A stretch of DNA of 64,000 nucleotides from Petrimonas sp. (lineage in GTDB: Bacteria > Bacteroidota > Bacteroidia > Bacteroidales > Dysgonomonadaceae): NCBI GenBank assembly GCA_012839475.1, contig DUNG01000034.1:213654-277653 (forward strand), in the 5' to 3' direction. The first letter of the stretch is position 1. Every line of letters starts with the position of its first letter. The position numbers and the translations under genes are program-made. Of the stretch, positions 34,595 through 44,193 are shown piece after piece. A model generated the notes under the pieces. The model was not told the origin of the DNA and made no database searches. It was given only the letters and a program-made list of their open reading frames with translations.

Positions 34595-37500
34595 ATGAAG
34601 AGCGTAACTGCATCCATAAATAAAATCGCTCTCGTCCTCTTGTCGCTTTTTGTCTCACAGGGTATTGCTCATGCCTCAGCGGATCAACCTCGGGAGATGA
34701 GGTTCGAAAAGGTGATGAAAGAGGTGAAAGATCCTCCCGCATCGTTTCGCTCAGCCCCCTTATGGGTATGGAACACCGATGTCACGAAAGAGGACATCGA
34801 CAGGATGTTGAACGAGTTCAAGGAGCAAGGCTTCGGGGGAGCTTTCGTTCACCCAAGGCCTGGCCTGATAACCGACTACCTCTCGGAAGATTGGTTCGCC
34901 CTGTACGCGTATAGCCTGGAGGTAGCTGAGAGGTTAGGACTCGATATTTGGATATACGACGAGAACTCCTACCCGAGCGGATTCGCGGGGGGACATGTTC
35001 CCTCTCAAATGCCCGAATCCTATAATCAAGGACAGGGGTTGAGGCTTGAGAAAATGAACCTGCTGCCGGAAAACGTGAAGGAGTACTTCCTTTGCCTGAA
35101 ACGGGAGGACGATACCTTCATCGATATCACCTCATCGAGCGATCGTTACAAGGAGATGGAGGGTGACTTCTATCTCTACAAGAAAACCTACCATGGGCGC
35201 TCTAAATGGCATGGAGGCTACTCCTACATCGACTTGTTGTATCCCGGAGTTACGCAGAAGTTCATCGATGTGACCATGTCGGGGTACGAAAAGCAGTTCG
35301 GGAAGAAGTTAGGAACCGCGATTAAAGGTATTTTCACGGATGAGCCGCACGTTGCTAGCCCGGGAGGTACACGGTGGACACCCGATCTCTTTGATCTCTT
35401 CCGGGAGCAGTGGGGATACGACCTGAAAACGACCCTACCCCTACTCGATGAAACGGAAGCAAACTACAAGCAGGTCCGACACAACTACATGAGAACGTTG
35501 ACCCAACTCTTTATCGATCGGTGGTCAAAACCTTGGTTCGCGTATACCGAGAAGAAAAATATGCGCTGGACGGGGCACTACTGGGAACATGGGTGGCCCG
35601 ACCTTTCGCACGGGGGGGACAACATGGCCATGTACGCGTGGCATCAGATGCCCGCCATCGACATGCTGTTCAATCAGTATAACGACTCGAACCCGCAGGC
35701 CCAATTCGGCAACGTGAGGGCTGTAAAAGAGTTGAGCAGCGTGGCCAACCAAATGGGATACACCCGTACCCTCAGCGAGACGTACGGAGGTGGTGGCTGG
35801 GATGTTACCTTTGAAGATTTAAAAAGGTTGGGAGACTGGGAGTACGCGTTGGGCGTCAACTTCATGAATCAGCACCTATCGCATATGACCATCGTGGGGG
35901 CAAGGAAATATGACTATCCACCGGTATTCACTTCCCTCTCGCCGTGGTGGTCAAACTACAAGTGGCTAAATGATTACTTCGCACGTTTATCCTTACTTCT
36001 GAGCCAGGGCGAGCAGGTAAACAGCACGCTCATCCTGGAGCCCACCACCACTTTGTGGCTCTACTACTCCTACTCGACTGGGCACCCGAAGGTCATGGAG
36101 ATTGGCTCCAACTTTCAACATTTCATCACGAAGCTCGAAAAAGCCCAAGTGGAGTATGACTTGGGATCCGAAAACATCATTAAGGACCAAGGAAGCGTGA
36201 AGCACGGTTCGTTCATAGTTGGAAAAAGAGCATACAGTCAGGTGATTATTCCCCCCATGACCGAGAACCTGAACAGGGAAACGTTCAAGCTGTTAAAAGA
36301 GTTCATCAATACCGGCGGGGAACTGATCGCGTTTTCAAAGCCCACCTTGGTGGATGGGCAAGAAAGCGCGGAGTTAGAACGTTTTTTCGCGGACAACCCA
36401 TCGTTGCTCAAAAGCTATTCTGATGCTTTATTCGGGGAGATAATAGACGCGTTATCGCAAAACAGTAAGCTCCGTTTCTTGAACGTGGAAAGCGATGACC
36501 TCTACCATCACCGGAGGAGTTATGATGATGGGGAGTTGCTCTTCCTCGTCAATTCATCCTTGAGCGATACCGCGACGGGCACACTATCCATCGTGGGGGA
36601 ATCACTGATGGAGATAGAGGGTATGTCAGGCGATCTCTACGACTACCCCTGTGAACGAAAAGGGGAGTTCCTTGAAGCCGGGTTCAGCTTGCCCCCGGCC
36701 GGGAGTTTAATCCTGTTTAGTTCGTCGACCAGCCGGGATAGGTTCCTGACAAAAGCGGGTATGGCAAAGGGACGCAAAGGGCTGGCCAAGTCGCGTAACA
36801 TCCATACCCATGATGAGAGTACAGGTATGCCACAGGGGGTGCGGATGGAAGCCGCCGGGCCACTCAATATCAAAAGGCTGCAACCCAACGTGCTGAACAT
36901 CGATTTCTGCAGCGTCGCTATCGACGACACCTTTTTAACAAATAGCTATGGCGACAAAAACCTCTATACCGTGGAGGCGGCCAACGGGCTGTACAGGCAT
37001 TTCGGCATAGACAATCCATGGAGTTCGGCCATTCAATACCGTCAGACCATCGTGGAGAGCGACACCTTCAAAACGGGGGATGTGAAGGTTACCTACCACT
37101 TCACAGTAGCAGGAGAGATTGATCAGAAGGGTATCAGGCTCGTGGCGGAACAGCCGGATATATGGGGCGTGAAGATCAACAACGTGCCCGTGTCGCCCCT
37201 CCCCGATGAGAGCTGGTTGGACGCACGCTTTGGCGTGTACGAGATAGGTGAGTATCTGAAAATGGGGGTAAACGTTGTTGAGCTTAGCGTGAAGCCAATG
37301 AGCATTTACGCGGAGATTGCACCGGTGTACCTTTTGGGGGATTTCGCGCTGGAGTCGGCACCCCATGGATGGGTCCTCAGGGAACCTGTCACCACGCTGC
37401 GACTGGGCAGTTGGAAAGAGCAGGGGCAACCTTACTACTCGTGGGATGTAGCTTACAGCAAGGATTACGTGATAGAGGACAGCTCCGCGTACCACACGCT

Positions 37501-37804
37501 TCAACTCACGAAGTGGAAGGGAACGCTTGTCGAGGTCTGGGTAAATGACGCTAAAGTGGGCATCATCGCCTGCAAACCATACCGTTTTGATCTATCTCCC
37601 CACGTGAGGGAAGGTAGCAACAAGATAGAGGTCAGGGTGATCGGGAGCTTGAAAAACCTGTTGGGTCCCCACTACAACCTGAGCCAAGGCATAGCAGGGC
37701 CAGGCTATTGGGATGGCGTACACCTGCACAAAGCGGGAAGTGATTACAACCTAATCGATTACGGGTTAATGGAAGATTTCACGGTCATCTCCTCCTACCC
37801 CTGA
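34595..37804 (+). CDS. GH106-like glycoside hydrolase, exported
   Basis: 1069 residues from the ATG that opens a signal peptide (MKSVTASINKIALVLLSLFV, cleavage near AHASA); in-frame ATGs from 34451 lie in the repeat-bearing leader. The catalytic region starts with APLWVWNTDVTKEDIDRML and GFGGAFVHPRPGL, then WIYDENSYPSGFAGG and GIFTDEPHVASPGG (acidic loop), and MRWTGHYWEHGWPDLSHGGD, with LSETYGGGGWDVTFED further on. The C-terminal third is beta-rich with LVEVWVNDAKVGIIACKPYR. It aligns in plan with GH106 but differs from the two other GH106 proteins in this window, so it may act on a different linkage or sugar. Confidence 0.82.
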   Translation: MKSVTASINKIALVLLSLFVSQGIAHASADQPREMRFEKVMKEVKDPPASFRSAPLWVWNTDVTKEDIDRMLNEFKEQGFGGAFVHPRPGLITDYLSEDWFALYAYSLEVAERLGLDIWIYDENSYPSGFAGGHVPSQMPESYNQGQGLRLEKMNLLPENVKEYFLCLKREDDTFIDITSSSDRYKEMEGDFYLYKKTYHGRSKWHGGYSYIDLLYPGVTQKFIDVTMSGYEKQFGKKLGTAIKGIFTDEPHVASPGGTRWTPDLFDLFREQWGYDLKTTLPLLDETEANYKQVRHNYMRTLTQLFIDRWSKPWFAYTEKKNMRWTGHYWEHGWPDLSHGGDNMAMYAWHQMPAIDMLFNQYNDSNPQAQFGNVRAVKELSSVANQMGYTRTLSETYGGGGWDVTFEDLKRLGDWEYALGVNFMNQHLSHMTIVGARKYDYPPVFTSLSPWWSNYKWLNDYFARLSLLLSQGEQVNSTLILEPTTTLWLYYSYSTGHPKVMEIGSNFQHFITKLEKAQVEYDLGSENIIKDQGSVKHGSFIVGKRAYSQVIIPPMTENLNRETFKLLKEFINTGGELIAFSKPTLVDGQESAELERFFADNPSLLKSYSDALFGEIIDALSQNSKLRFLNVESDDLYHHRRSYDDGELLFLVNSSLSDTATGTLSIVGESLMEIEGMSGDLYDYPCERKGEFLEAGFSLPPAGSLILFSSSTSRDRFLTKAGMAKGRKGLAKSRNIHTHDESTGMPQGVRMEAAGPLNIKRLQPNVLNIDFCSVAIDDTFLTNSYGDKNLYTVEAANGLYRHFGIDNPWSSAIQYRQTIVESDTFKTGDVKVTYHFTVAGEIDQKGIRLVAEQPDIWGVKINNVPVSPLPDESWLDARFGVYEIGEYLKMGVNVVELSVKPMSIYAEIAPVYLLGDFALESAPHGWVLREPVTTLRLGSWKEQGQPYYSWDVAYSKDYVIEDSSAYHTLQLTKWKGTLVEVWVNDAKVGIIACKPYRFDLSPHVREGSNKIEVRVIGSLKNLLGPHYNLSQGIAGPGYWDGVHLHKAGSDYNLIDYGLMEDFTVISSYP

Positions 37805-38056
37805 ACAACTGAATAAGCAACTGTACCGTTTCAGCGGTTCTAAACAGGCAATGCATATCCCCCAACGTTACACGGGAGCTTGACAGTTCTCGTGGAACTT
37901 CAACACGGACCGGGTGGCACGAGATAAATAAAAGGTGGCAAGTCTGGCATAAAAAAAGAGGTAAAGGACAGAATCAAGTACATTTACATCACCACCTAAA
38001 CAAAAGAAATGATGATCTTTGTAATAAGAGAGTAATTGCTATTAAATCAAGACGTT

Positions 38057-38632
38057 ATGTTGTATTTTATTGAATCTATGAAGAGAGCAGTAAAAAACTG
38101 GTGGATTTCACTGCTCATGGGCATCCTCGCGATCATCATGGGAATATTTTGTTTCGCTGCTCCCGGTGCCTCCCTGGTTGGCTTGACGTACGTTTTCGTT
38201 ATCGGCTTTATCCTGGGTGGGATTTTGGACATCATTTTCGCCGTGTCGAACCGCGATTACCTGTATGGCTGGGGATGGACCTTGGCCGCGGGGATTTTAG
38301 AACTGTTACTAGGTATTATGCTCTTTACCCTGCCCACCGCATCTATCACCGTCATCCTCGTCTACTTCGTGGGGTTTTGGATTCTTTTCCGTTCCATATG
38401 GAGCATTGGTGAATCCACCCAGCTCCGGATGCTGGGAGTAAAAGGCTGGGGATGGGCGTTAGCCCTTGGCATCTTATGCACCGTCCTCTCTTTCCTATAC
38501 CTGTTAAGCCCTACCTTTAGCAAGGGCATATTCGTCGTCGCCCTCGTGGGTATATCCATGCTTGTCTACGGGATTTTCCGTATCGTGATGGCCTTTGAGT
38601 TCAGGCAAATAGGTAAACAGTTGAAAGATTAA
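38057..38632 (+). CDS. HdeD/DUF308 family membrane protein
   Basis: 191 residues from the ATG at 38057 (a TTG at 38036 gives a longer frame). Six hydrophobic segments, arranged as repeated pairs (WWISLLMGILAIIMGIFCF, YVFVIGFILGGILDIIFAV, GWTLAAGILELLLGIMLF and so on), match the DUF308 repeat of HdeD, an inner-membrane protein linked to acid resistance in enterobacteria. The function in Bacteroidetes is unknown. Its stop overlaps the stop of the convergent GH78 gene by a few bases. It is probably unrelated to the glycan locus that surrounds it. Confidence 0.88.
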   Translation: MLYFIESMKRAVKNWWISLLMGILAIIMGIFCFAAPGASLVGLTYVFVIGFILGGILDIIFAVSNRDYLYGWGWTLAAGILELLLGIMLFTLPTASITVILVYFVGFWILFRSIWSIGESTQLRMLGVKGWGWALALGILCTVLSFLYLLSPTFSKGIFVVALVGISMLVYGIFRIVMAFEFRQIGKQLKD

Positions 38633-41328
38633 ACCGTGATGGAGAAGGTGTAAGAGCCCGACTGTAGCTTCAGCCTGTACTGGTTCTGTCCCGACTCTTC
38701 CACCCCGATCATCGGATTTTTCTCCAGAGATTGGTTGTTCTCCCTAATTCGCTTCCCGCTCAGGTACAGCGTGGCGGTACTGTTCGTGGGAACCGTCACG
38801 TTGTACGTGATCACCTTGCCCTTCCTCTTCCAGGAGGAGACGATAAAGCCGTAGGGACCTTCGTGCGAAGCCTCGAAATGGGATAATCCCGTAACGAAGT
38901 GGGGCTTCAGGATGATATGTTTAAACCCGGGTTGCTCCTCGTCAGGGAAGATACCCCCCAACGCTTTGTAATACCAGGCGTTTATCTCGCCAAACATGAT
39001 ATGATTCATCGAGCTGTCACCGGTTCCCGCGTCGACCGGCCAGTTCTCGTGAAAGGTGGTAGACCCGTTCACTATCCACCAGCCCCACGACGGGTAGGTC
39101 TCTTGCGACGCCACCTCGTAGGCCAGCTGTGCGTACCCGTTGTCACTCAACGCGTTTAGGATGGTTTTACAGCCGAGCGACCCAACATCGATATGCTTGT
39201 CATCCTGCTCCACGCGTCGTGCCAGGTTGTCGGCCACCTTGCCCCTTAGCTCATCTGGAACTACTCCCCAGTGCAGGGCCACGCTCAACTCGGTTTGCAG
39301 GCCACTACCGTAGATACCGGTTTCGTAGTCGAGGTACTTCTCGTTGATGGCCGCCTTTATCTTCTCCGCCAGGGCCGAGTAACGTTCAAAATCGGCCGTT
39401 TTCCCGAACAGCTTGGCCGTTTTAGCCAGGATAAGCGCATCGATATAGAAGTAAGTGCTCGACGTGTACGCCATCGGTGCCACCGATTTAACGGGCAACC
39501 AGTCGCCCAGCCCCCAATTGGCTATGCCCGTGGGGTACTGCTCATCTATGTAGTCCACGTACCGCTTGATATTGTCATAGCACAACTCCAACAACCGCGT
39601 ATCGCCGTAGAAAAGGTAGACGTTCCAGGGGATGATGGCGATAGTGCTGGTCCAATCCGGCCCGTTGGCCCAATGGTAGCCCCACCCGCTCGTCGGTATG
39701 ATGGCCGGTAGCACCCCGTTGGATTGTTGTTCATCCCGGTGGTCGGCCAACCACTTCTCGTAGACAGTGATCCCGTCGAAGTTGTACAGTCCCATTTCGG
39801 AGGCGTTATGGGCATCGCCCGTCCAGCCGTTTTTCTCCCGATGCGGGCAATCGGTGGGGTAGCCAAACAGGTTTGAGAGGTAGGATGCGTTGGATGCCCG
39901 CCAAATCTTATCGAGGGTGTTATTGGACGAGGCTATCTTCCCGATCGGTGGTACATCGCTGTGCATGAAATAAGCTGTCAGGCTCTCTTCCGACAGCTCC
40001 AATGGCTGATCGGCGGTCACCTCAACGTACTGGAACCCCTTGTAATTGAAGCGGGGCATGAACTCATCCTCCTTCTTGCCGCTCAGGATAAGAATATCTG
40101 TTTGGAATGGGTCCGAGTCGTCCGTAGGCCGATAATGGATGTCAATATTCGACATATCGGCACGCCCGTTCGAATCGAGTCGCTCCACATGCTTCAAGCG
40201 AACCGTGGTACCTTCGGGACCGTTGACTTTCACCCGGGTGACACCCGACATGTTTTGCCCGAAATCATAGAGCCATGTCCGGTCGTCTATTCTCGTGAGG
40301 CTCACCGGCCGGTACTCTTTCACGTTGCGAATGGGACGTAAGGCTTGCGCCACGATGTTGTTGGAAGGAGCTCCCGTGAGTTGAATGTTTGACCACCCTT
40401 CCGCCTCGAACCCGGGCGTGTCCCACCCGGGTTGCTCTTTTCGGGCATCGTAATGCTCGGCCGTATAGATACTGTTAAAGATAACGGGGCTAGGTGACGT
40501 CCGCCACCGCCCATCCGTCACGATGATCTCTTTAGTACCATCGGTATAGGTCACATGCAGGTCTAGGCAAAACTTAGGCCGCGCCCGCCATGGGGCTTGG
40601 TCAAAGTACCATACCGCCGTGGACTGGTGGTTGTACCAGCCGTTCCCCAACAGAACGCCCACCGCGTTATCCCCTGGTTGCAGGTGATCCGTAACATCGT
40701 AGGTCACGTACAGGGTACGTCGGTCGAATCGCGTGTAGTTGGGATCTAACCGGTGATCCCCTACCCGCTCCCCGTTGATGGTGAGCTCGTAGAGTCCCGC
40801 CACCGCTATGTACGCCCGGGCCGATTCAATGGTTTTACCCGCTTTAAAGACCCTTCGGAAGTAGGCCGCCGGCTTCACGTTAAAATCGTACGTGTCGGTA
40901 ATCCACTTCCCCTTCCAGCGAAATTGTCCCATCATCCCGGTCTCGAAGAAGCGGGGTGATGCCCAGTCGGACCATTGTTGCCCCTCATCTCTCACCCGTA
41001 CGCTCCAAAAGTAGCGGGTAAATGGTTCTAATTCCTCGCCCGCGTAAACCGCGGGGATCAGGGAGCTTTCCACCGCTCCCGACTTCCAAACATCGCCCCT
41101 ACCCGAGGCCACCTCTGCCTCCATGGTTCCCACCACCAGCTCGTAAGCCGATTGGTAGCTTCCAGGTTCAGACGACTCCATCTGCCACGTGAAACGGGGA
41201 CGGGTTTCGTCCAATCCCACGGGATCCTCCAAGTACTCGCACTTGAGGTTCGTAACGGTCACTTGCGCGTAGCTGCTGAACTGAATGCAACAGAGCAGCA
41301 AAGAAAAAAACAGGGTTCTGTAATTCAT
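38629..41328 (-). CDS. Alpha-L-rhamnosidase, GH78, exported
   Basis: 899 residues with a signal peptide (MNYRTLFFSLLLCCIQFSS, cleavage near YAQ). Complete multidomain GH78: fibronectin-like N-domain (NLKCEYLEDPVGLDETRPR, FTWQM), carbohydrate-binding sandwich (YELTINGERVGDHRLDPNYT), second sandwich, helical barrel with PTDCPHREKNGWTGDAHN (all three acidic residues at standard spacing) and general base in GSTTFHENWPVD, and a C-terminal sandwich. Soluble periplasmic or secreted by its signal. It lies 20 bases downstream of the other minus-strand GH78 gene and is transcribed with it. Confidence 0.94.
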   Translation of the reverse strand: MNYRTLFFSLLLCCIQFSSYAQVTVTNLKCEYLEDPVGLDETRPRFTWQMESSEPGSYQSAYELVVGTMEAEVASGRGDVWKSGAVESSLIPAVYAGEELEPFTRYFWSVRVRDEGQQWSDWASPRFFETGMMGQFRWKGKWITDTYDFNVKPAAYFRRVFKAGKTIESARAYIAVAGLYELTINGERVGDHRLDPNYTRFDRRTLYVTYDVTDHLQPGDNAVGVLLGNGWYNHQSTAVWYFDQAPWRARPKFCLDLHVTYTDGTKEIIVTDGRWRTSPSPVIFNSIYTAEHYDARKEQPGWDTPGFEAEGWSNIQLTGAPSNNIVAQALRPIRNVKEYRPVSLTRIDDRTWLYDFGQNMSGVTRVKVNGPEGTTVRLKHVERLDSNGRADMSNIDIHYRPTDDSDPFQTDILILSGKKEDEFMPRFNYKGFQYVEVTADQPLELSEESLTAYFMHSDVPPIGKIASSNNTLDKIWRASNASYLSNLFGYPTDCPHREKNGWTGDAHNASEMGLYNFDGITVYEKWLADHRDEQQSNGVLPAIIPTSGWGYHWANGPDWTSTIAIIPWNVYLFYGDTRLLELCYDNIKRYVDYIDEQYPTGIANWGLGDWLPVKSVAPMAYTSSTYFYIDALILAKTAKLFGKTADFERYSALAEKIKAAINEKYLDYETGIYGSGLQTELSVALHWGVVPDELRGKVADNLARRVEQDDKHIDVGSLGCKTILNALSDNGYAQLAYEVASQETYPSWGWWIVNGSTTFHENWPVDAGTGDSSMNHIMFGEINAWYYKALGGIFPDEEQPGFKHIILKPHFVTGLSHFEASHEGPYGFIVSSWKRKGKVITYNVTVPTNSTATLYLSGKRIRENNQSLEKNPMIGVEESGQNQYRLKLQSGSYTFSITV

Positions 41329-41348
41329 AAGATTTTACTATTATATTG

Positions 41349-44036
41349 TTACCACACATATTCCACGGTATACTTCCCACTCGCCAGCTCCAGTCCCGCC
41401 GGCTCGCCTGAAAGAGCGTGCGGCTGCTGGTTCACGGTCACCTCGGTGACCGTGTCCGGGCATTTTACTTTGGCGATGGAGCCGACGGGAACCTCCACGT
41501 TCATGGTCATCCGGTTATCCATCACCTCCCAGTGGAGACCTACCCATCCATTGGGCGTCTTGACACGCGTTTTGGCCCAGGTTACCCCGCTCGGTATCTG
41601 CGGGTCGATGCATATTTCACTGTACGCGACCTTCCCATCGATGGGACGGATACCCCCTACCGATTGGTAAAACCACTGCCCCACACCGTTGAAGCAGTTA
41701 TGTATTCGGCTCCTGGCCCCGTTCCAGTGCTCCCAGGTGGTCGTGGCGCCATTCTCGAGCATATAGAGATACCCGGGGTACGTCTTCTTCTTCAGCATGG
41801 AGTAGATAAATTCCGGCTGGTTGTTTTTCGCCGCCCACTCCATCATGATCGGTATCCCTACCAGTCCGGTGTTGAGATGTCCGTTATCTTCCTTTTCCGT
41901 TCGCTCTATCAGCGTGTTCACCACCTCTTCCCGCAGCGATTGGGGTACAACATCAGCGAGGAGTGGAAAGGTAAGGTCGATCTGCGATCCGGTGGCGTAG
42001 CACCCCGTCTCCTCATCAAAGAAGGTATCGTGAATGATCGTATTCAGCTGCCTCTTCATCTCCAGGTAGCGTGCTTTATCCTCTTCCCGGTTCAGGTAAC
42101 CGGCTATATCCGCCATCTGGCTGAAACAGATGGAGAGGTAGCAGTTGTTCACCAGGTCGACCGACCGCTCGTCCAGGTGGTTGGGATCCCCCACGCCATC
42201 AGGCGTGGCCCAATCCCCCAGGTACCATCCCCTGTAATCCGTGTCGGGCCAACGTTTGAGCAACCCGTCCACGCTATGTGCCTCAACGTACCCGAGCCAC
42301 TGCTGCATCACCGGGTAGTATTTCTCCAACACACGGATATCCCCATAATGCTGGTAGGTATGCCACGATGCCGATATGATGAAACCGCACCAGTAGGGTC
42401 CTCCACCAGCGGAGTACGGGTTAGGGGCGGTATGTGGCATACCCCCATCCTCCCGAACCACGTCCATCCAGGCATCCAACCAGTTGTTGTACATCGGGGC
42501 GAGGTTAAACATGGTCTGTGCCGTAACGGTTGACGCGTTGCCGTCTCCCCCGTAACCCAACCGTTCGATCTGCGGGCAGTCCACCAGGTAGCCCCCTAAA
42601 CCGAGGCACTGGAGCGTATACACCACCATATCGTGAATACGGTTCAGGTCGGTATCGGAGCACTCGAAGCTGGAGGTATGTTCAAAGTCGGTATGAATCA
42701 GGTAACCCCTTATATTAGCCAGGCTGGGGGAGTCGTGAAGGTTCGACAGCTTCACGTACCTGAAGCCGTGGTAGTTGAATCTGTTTTTGAATAGCTCAAT
42801 GCCATTTCCGGACGCGATATAGTGGTCTACCTGACCCTGGTGGGCCAACTCCCCGTTCTCGTCCAGGTGATCCGCGTACTCAAGCACCACCCGCTGTCCC
42901 GTTTTCAATGGGGGAAAGATGATCTCGAACCAGCCAGCCAGGGTGATTCCCATATCCACCAGGTAGGTGCTGTCGTTCAACTTCTGCACTGTTGAGGGAG
43001 AGATCTCCTCCACGATCCGGTTAGGTTCAACCCGTTGGGGGGTCACCGCGTACTTGGGTACTTCGATGACGGTCGCCCTACCCCAGGACACTTTTCCCGG
43101 CTCCTTAAACGCGAGGGTCGTCGCCTCCAGGTTACCGGTAACCTCCTCCCCGCCGTACCTTCCCGACCTCCAGTTACTGATGCGTCTGTACTCGCTGTTA
43201 CGTGCCTGCCAGCTGTCGTTGGTCACAACCACCGTCTCCGTCGATTGACCCGAGTTTTTCTCCAGCTGGGCCCTCACCATCGGCCCTTCGCCTACTACTC
43301 CCGGCAACCCTTCTGAATACCAGCCGCTGCCCAGCCAAATCACCAGGTCGTTATCCCCGGCCTTGAGGTATGGCGTCACGTTATAGCTGTTGATCAACGA
43401 CCGTTTGTTAAACTGAGACACGGCGGGTGAGAGTACCTCATCGCCTACCCGCTGCCCGTTCAGGAACAGCTCGTGATAACCCAGACTGTTGACGTGAAGC
43501 AGGTAGGAATCGCCCTTCTCCACCTTCCCCACCGAAAACAGCTTCCTGAACTGGGGACACTGTTGGAACCCGTTCTCCGAGGGGTAGCCGATATAGGAAG
43601 CCTCCCAATCGCCCTCCTCCAGGATGCCGATGCTAAAGGTAGCCGGCTTGCTCCACTTTGAGACGTTGTCCTCTCCGTCCCACACGCGGACCTTCCAATA
43701 GAGCAGCCCCCTGGATTGAAGGGGTGCACCCTGGTATTCAATCAAGAGATTCGACGGGGAGAGCACCTTCCCGGAATTCCAGAGGTCGGCCTTCTCTTCG
43801 GTTAGCGCATCGGCGCTCGTGGCCACGAGCAGTTGGTACGCGGTTTGTCGGGCTCCCTCGATAGCAGACCAGTTTATCCAGCTAAACCGTGGCTGTTGCG
43901 TGCTCACCCCCAGGGGGTCGTACATATGCTCACACTTGAGCTCAACCACCCACGGGATACCCAGTTGAACGCATCCTAAAACGCTTAAAAAAATTAATGA
44001 ACAGATCAACTTCCCTATCAACCTCCTTATTTTCAT
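41349..44036 (-). CDS. Alpha-L-rhamnosidase, GH78 lipoprotein
   Basis: 895 residues. Lipoprotein signal ends at SVLGC (about residue 22). Domain order as in its neighbour: ELKCEHMYDPLGVSTQQPR at the start, sandwich with YHELFLNGQRVGDEVLSP, barrel with LVDCPQIERLGYGGDGNA (Asp, Glu and Asp preserved; Ile instead of Arg in the strip) and general base in GATTTWEHWNGARSRIHN. The C-terminal domain closes with ASGKYTVEYVW. Likely surface or periplasmic. It heads a minus-strand pair with the GH78 gene 20 bases downstream; the WbsX-like gene lies upstream with a 157-base gap. Confidence 0.93.
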   Translation of the reverse strand: MKIRRLIGKLICSLIFLSVLGCVQLGIPWVVELKCEHMYDPLGVSTQQPRFSWINWSAIEGARQTAYQLLVATSADALTEEKADLWNSGKVLSPSNLLIEYQGAPLQSRGLLYWKVRVWDGEDNVSKWSKPATFSIGILEEGDWEASYIGYPSENGFQQCPQFRKLFSVGKVEKGDSYLLHVNSLGYHELFLNGQRVGDEVLSPAVSQFNKRSLINSYNVTPYLKAGDNDLVIWLGSGWYSEGLPGVVGEGPMVRAQLEKNSGQSTETVVVTNDSWQARNSEYRRISNWRSGRYGGEEVTGNLEATTLAFKEPGKVSWGRATVIEVPKYAVTPQRVEPNRIVEEISPSTVQKLNDSTYLVDMGITLAGWFEIIFPPLKTGQRVVLEYADHLDENGELAHQGQVDHYIASGNGIELFKNRFNYHGFRYVKLSNLHDSPSLANIRGYLIHTDFEHTSSFECSDTDLNRIHDMVVYTLQCLGLGGYLVDCPQIERLGYGGDGNASTVTAQTMFNLAPMYNNWLDAWMDVVREDGGMPHTAPNPYSAGGGPYWCGFIISASWHTYQHYGDIRVLEKYYPVMQQWLGYVEAHSVDGLLKRWPDTDYRGWYLGDWATPDGVGDPNHLDERSVDLVNNCYLSICFSQMADIAGYLNREEDKARYLEMKRQLNTIIHDTFFDEETGCYATGSQIDLTFPLLADVVPQSLREEVVNTLIERTEKEDNGHLNTGLVGIPIMMEWAAKNNQPEFIYSMLKKKTYPGYLYMLENGATTTWEHWNGARSRIHNCFNGVGQWFYQSVGGIRPIDGKVAYSEICIDPQIPSGVTWAKTRVKTPNGWVGLHWEVMDNRMTMNVEVPVGSIAKVKCPDTVTEVTVNQQPHALSGEPAGLELASGKYTVEYVW

Positions 44037-44193
44037 ACGATTATTCTATTATTGTATTCAAAATTTCTCTCACTATTATTTGAGACACGTTATCCTGTAC
44101 AGTTACCTAGTGCTTTAACCCCTTTATTTTCACCTGACAAAGGTATCAAAAAAAGGATTGCCCGATAATGTTGTCCAGTGCTTTTCTTACACG

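Noticed and set aside
41418..42533. 371-codon plus-strand frame
   Set aside because: It lies wholly antisense inside the GH78 gene at 41349-44036, is rich in Arg, His and Pro, and has no recognisable domain: a shadow of a G+C-rich gene.
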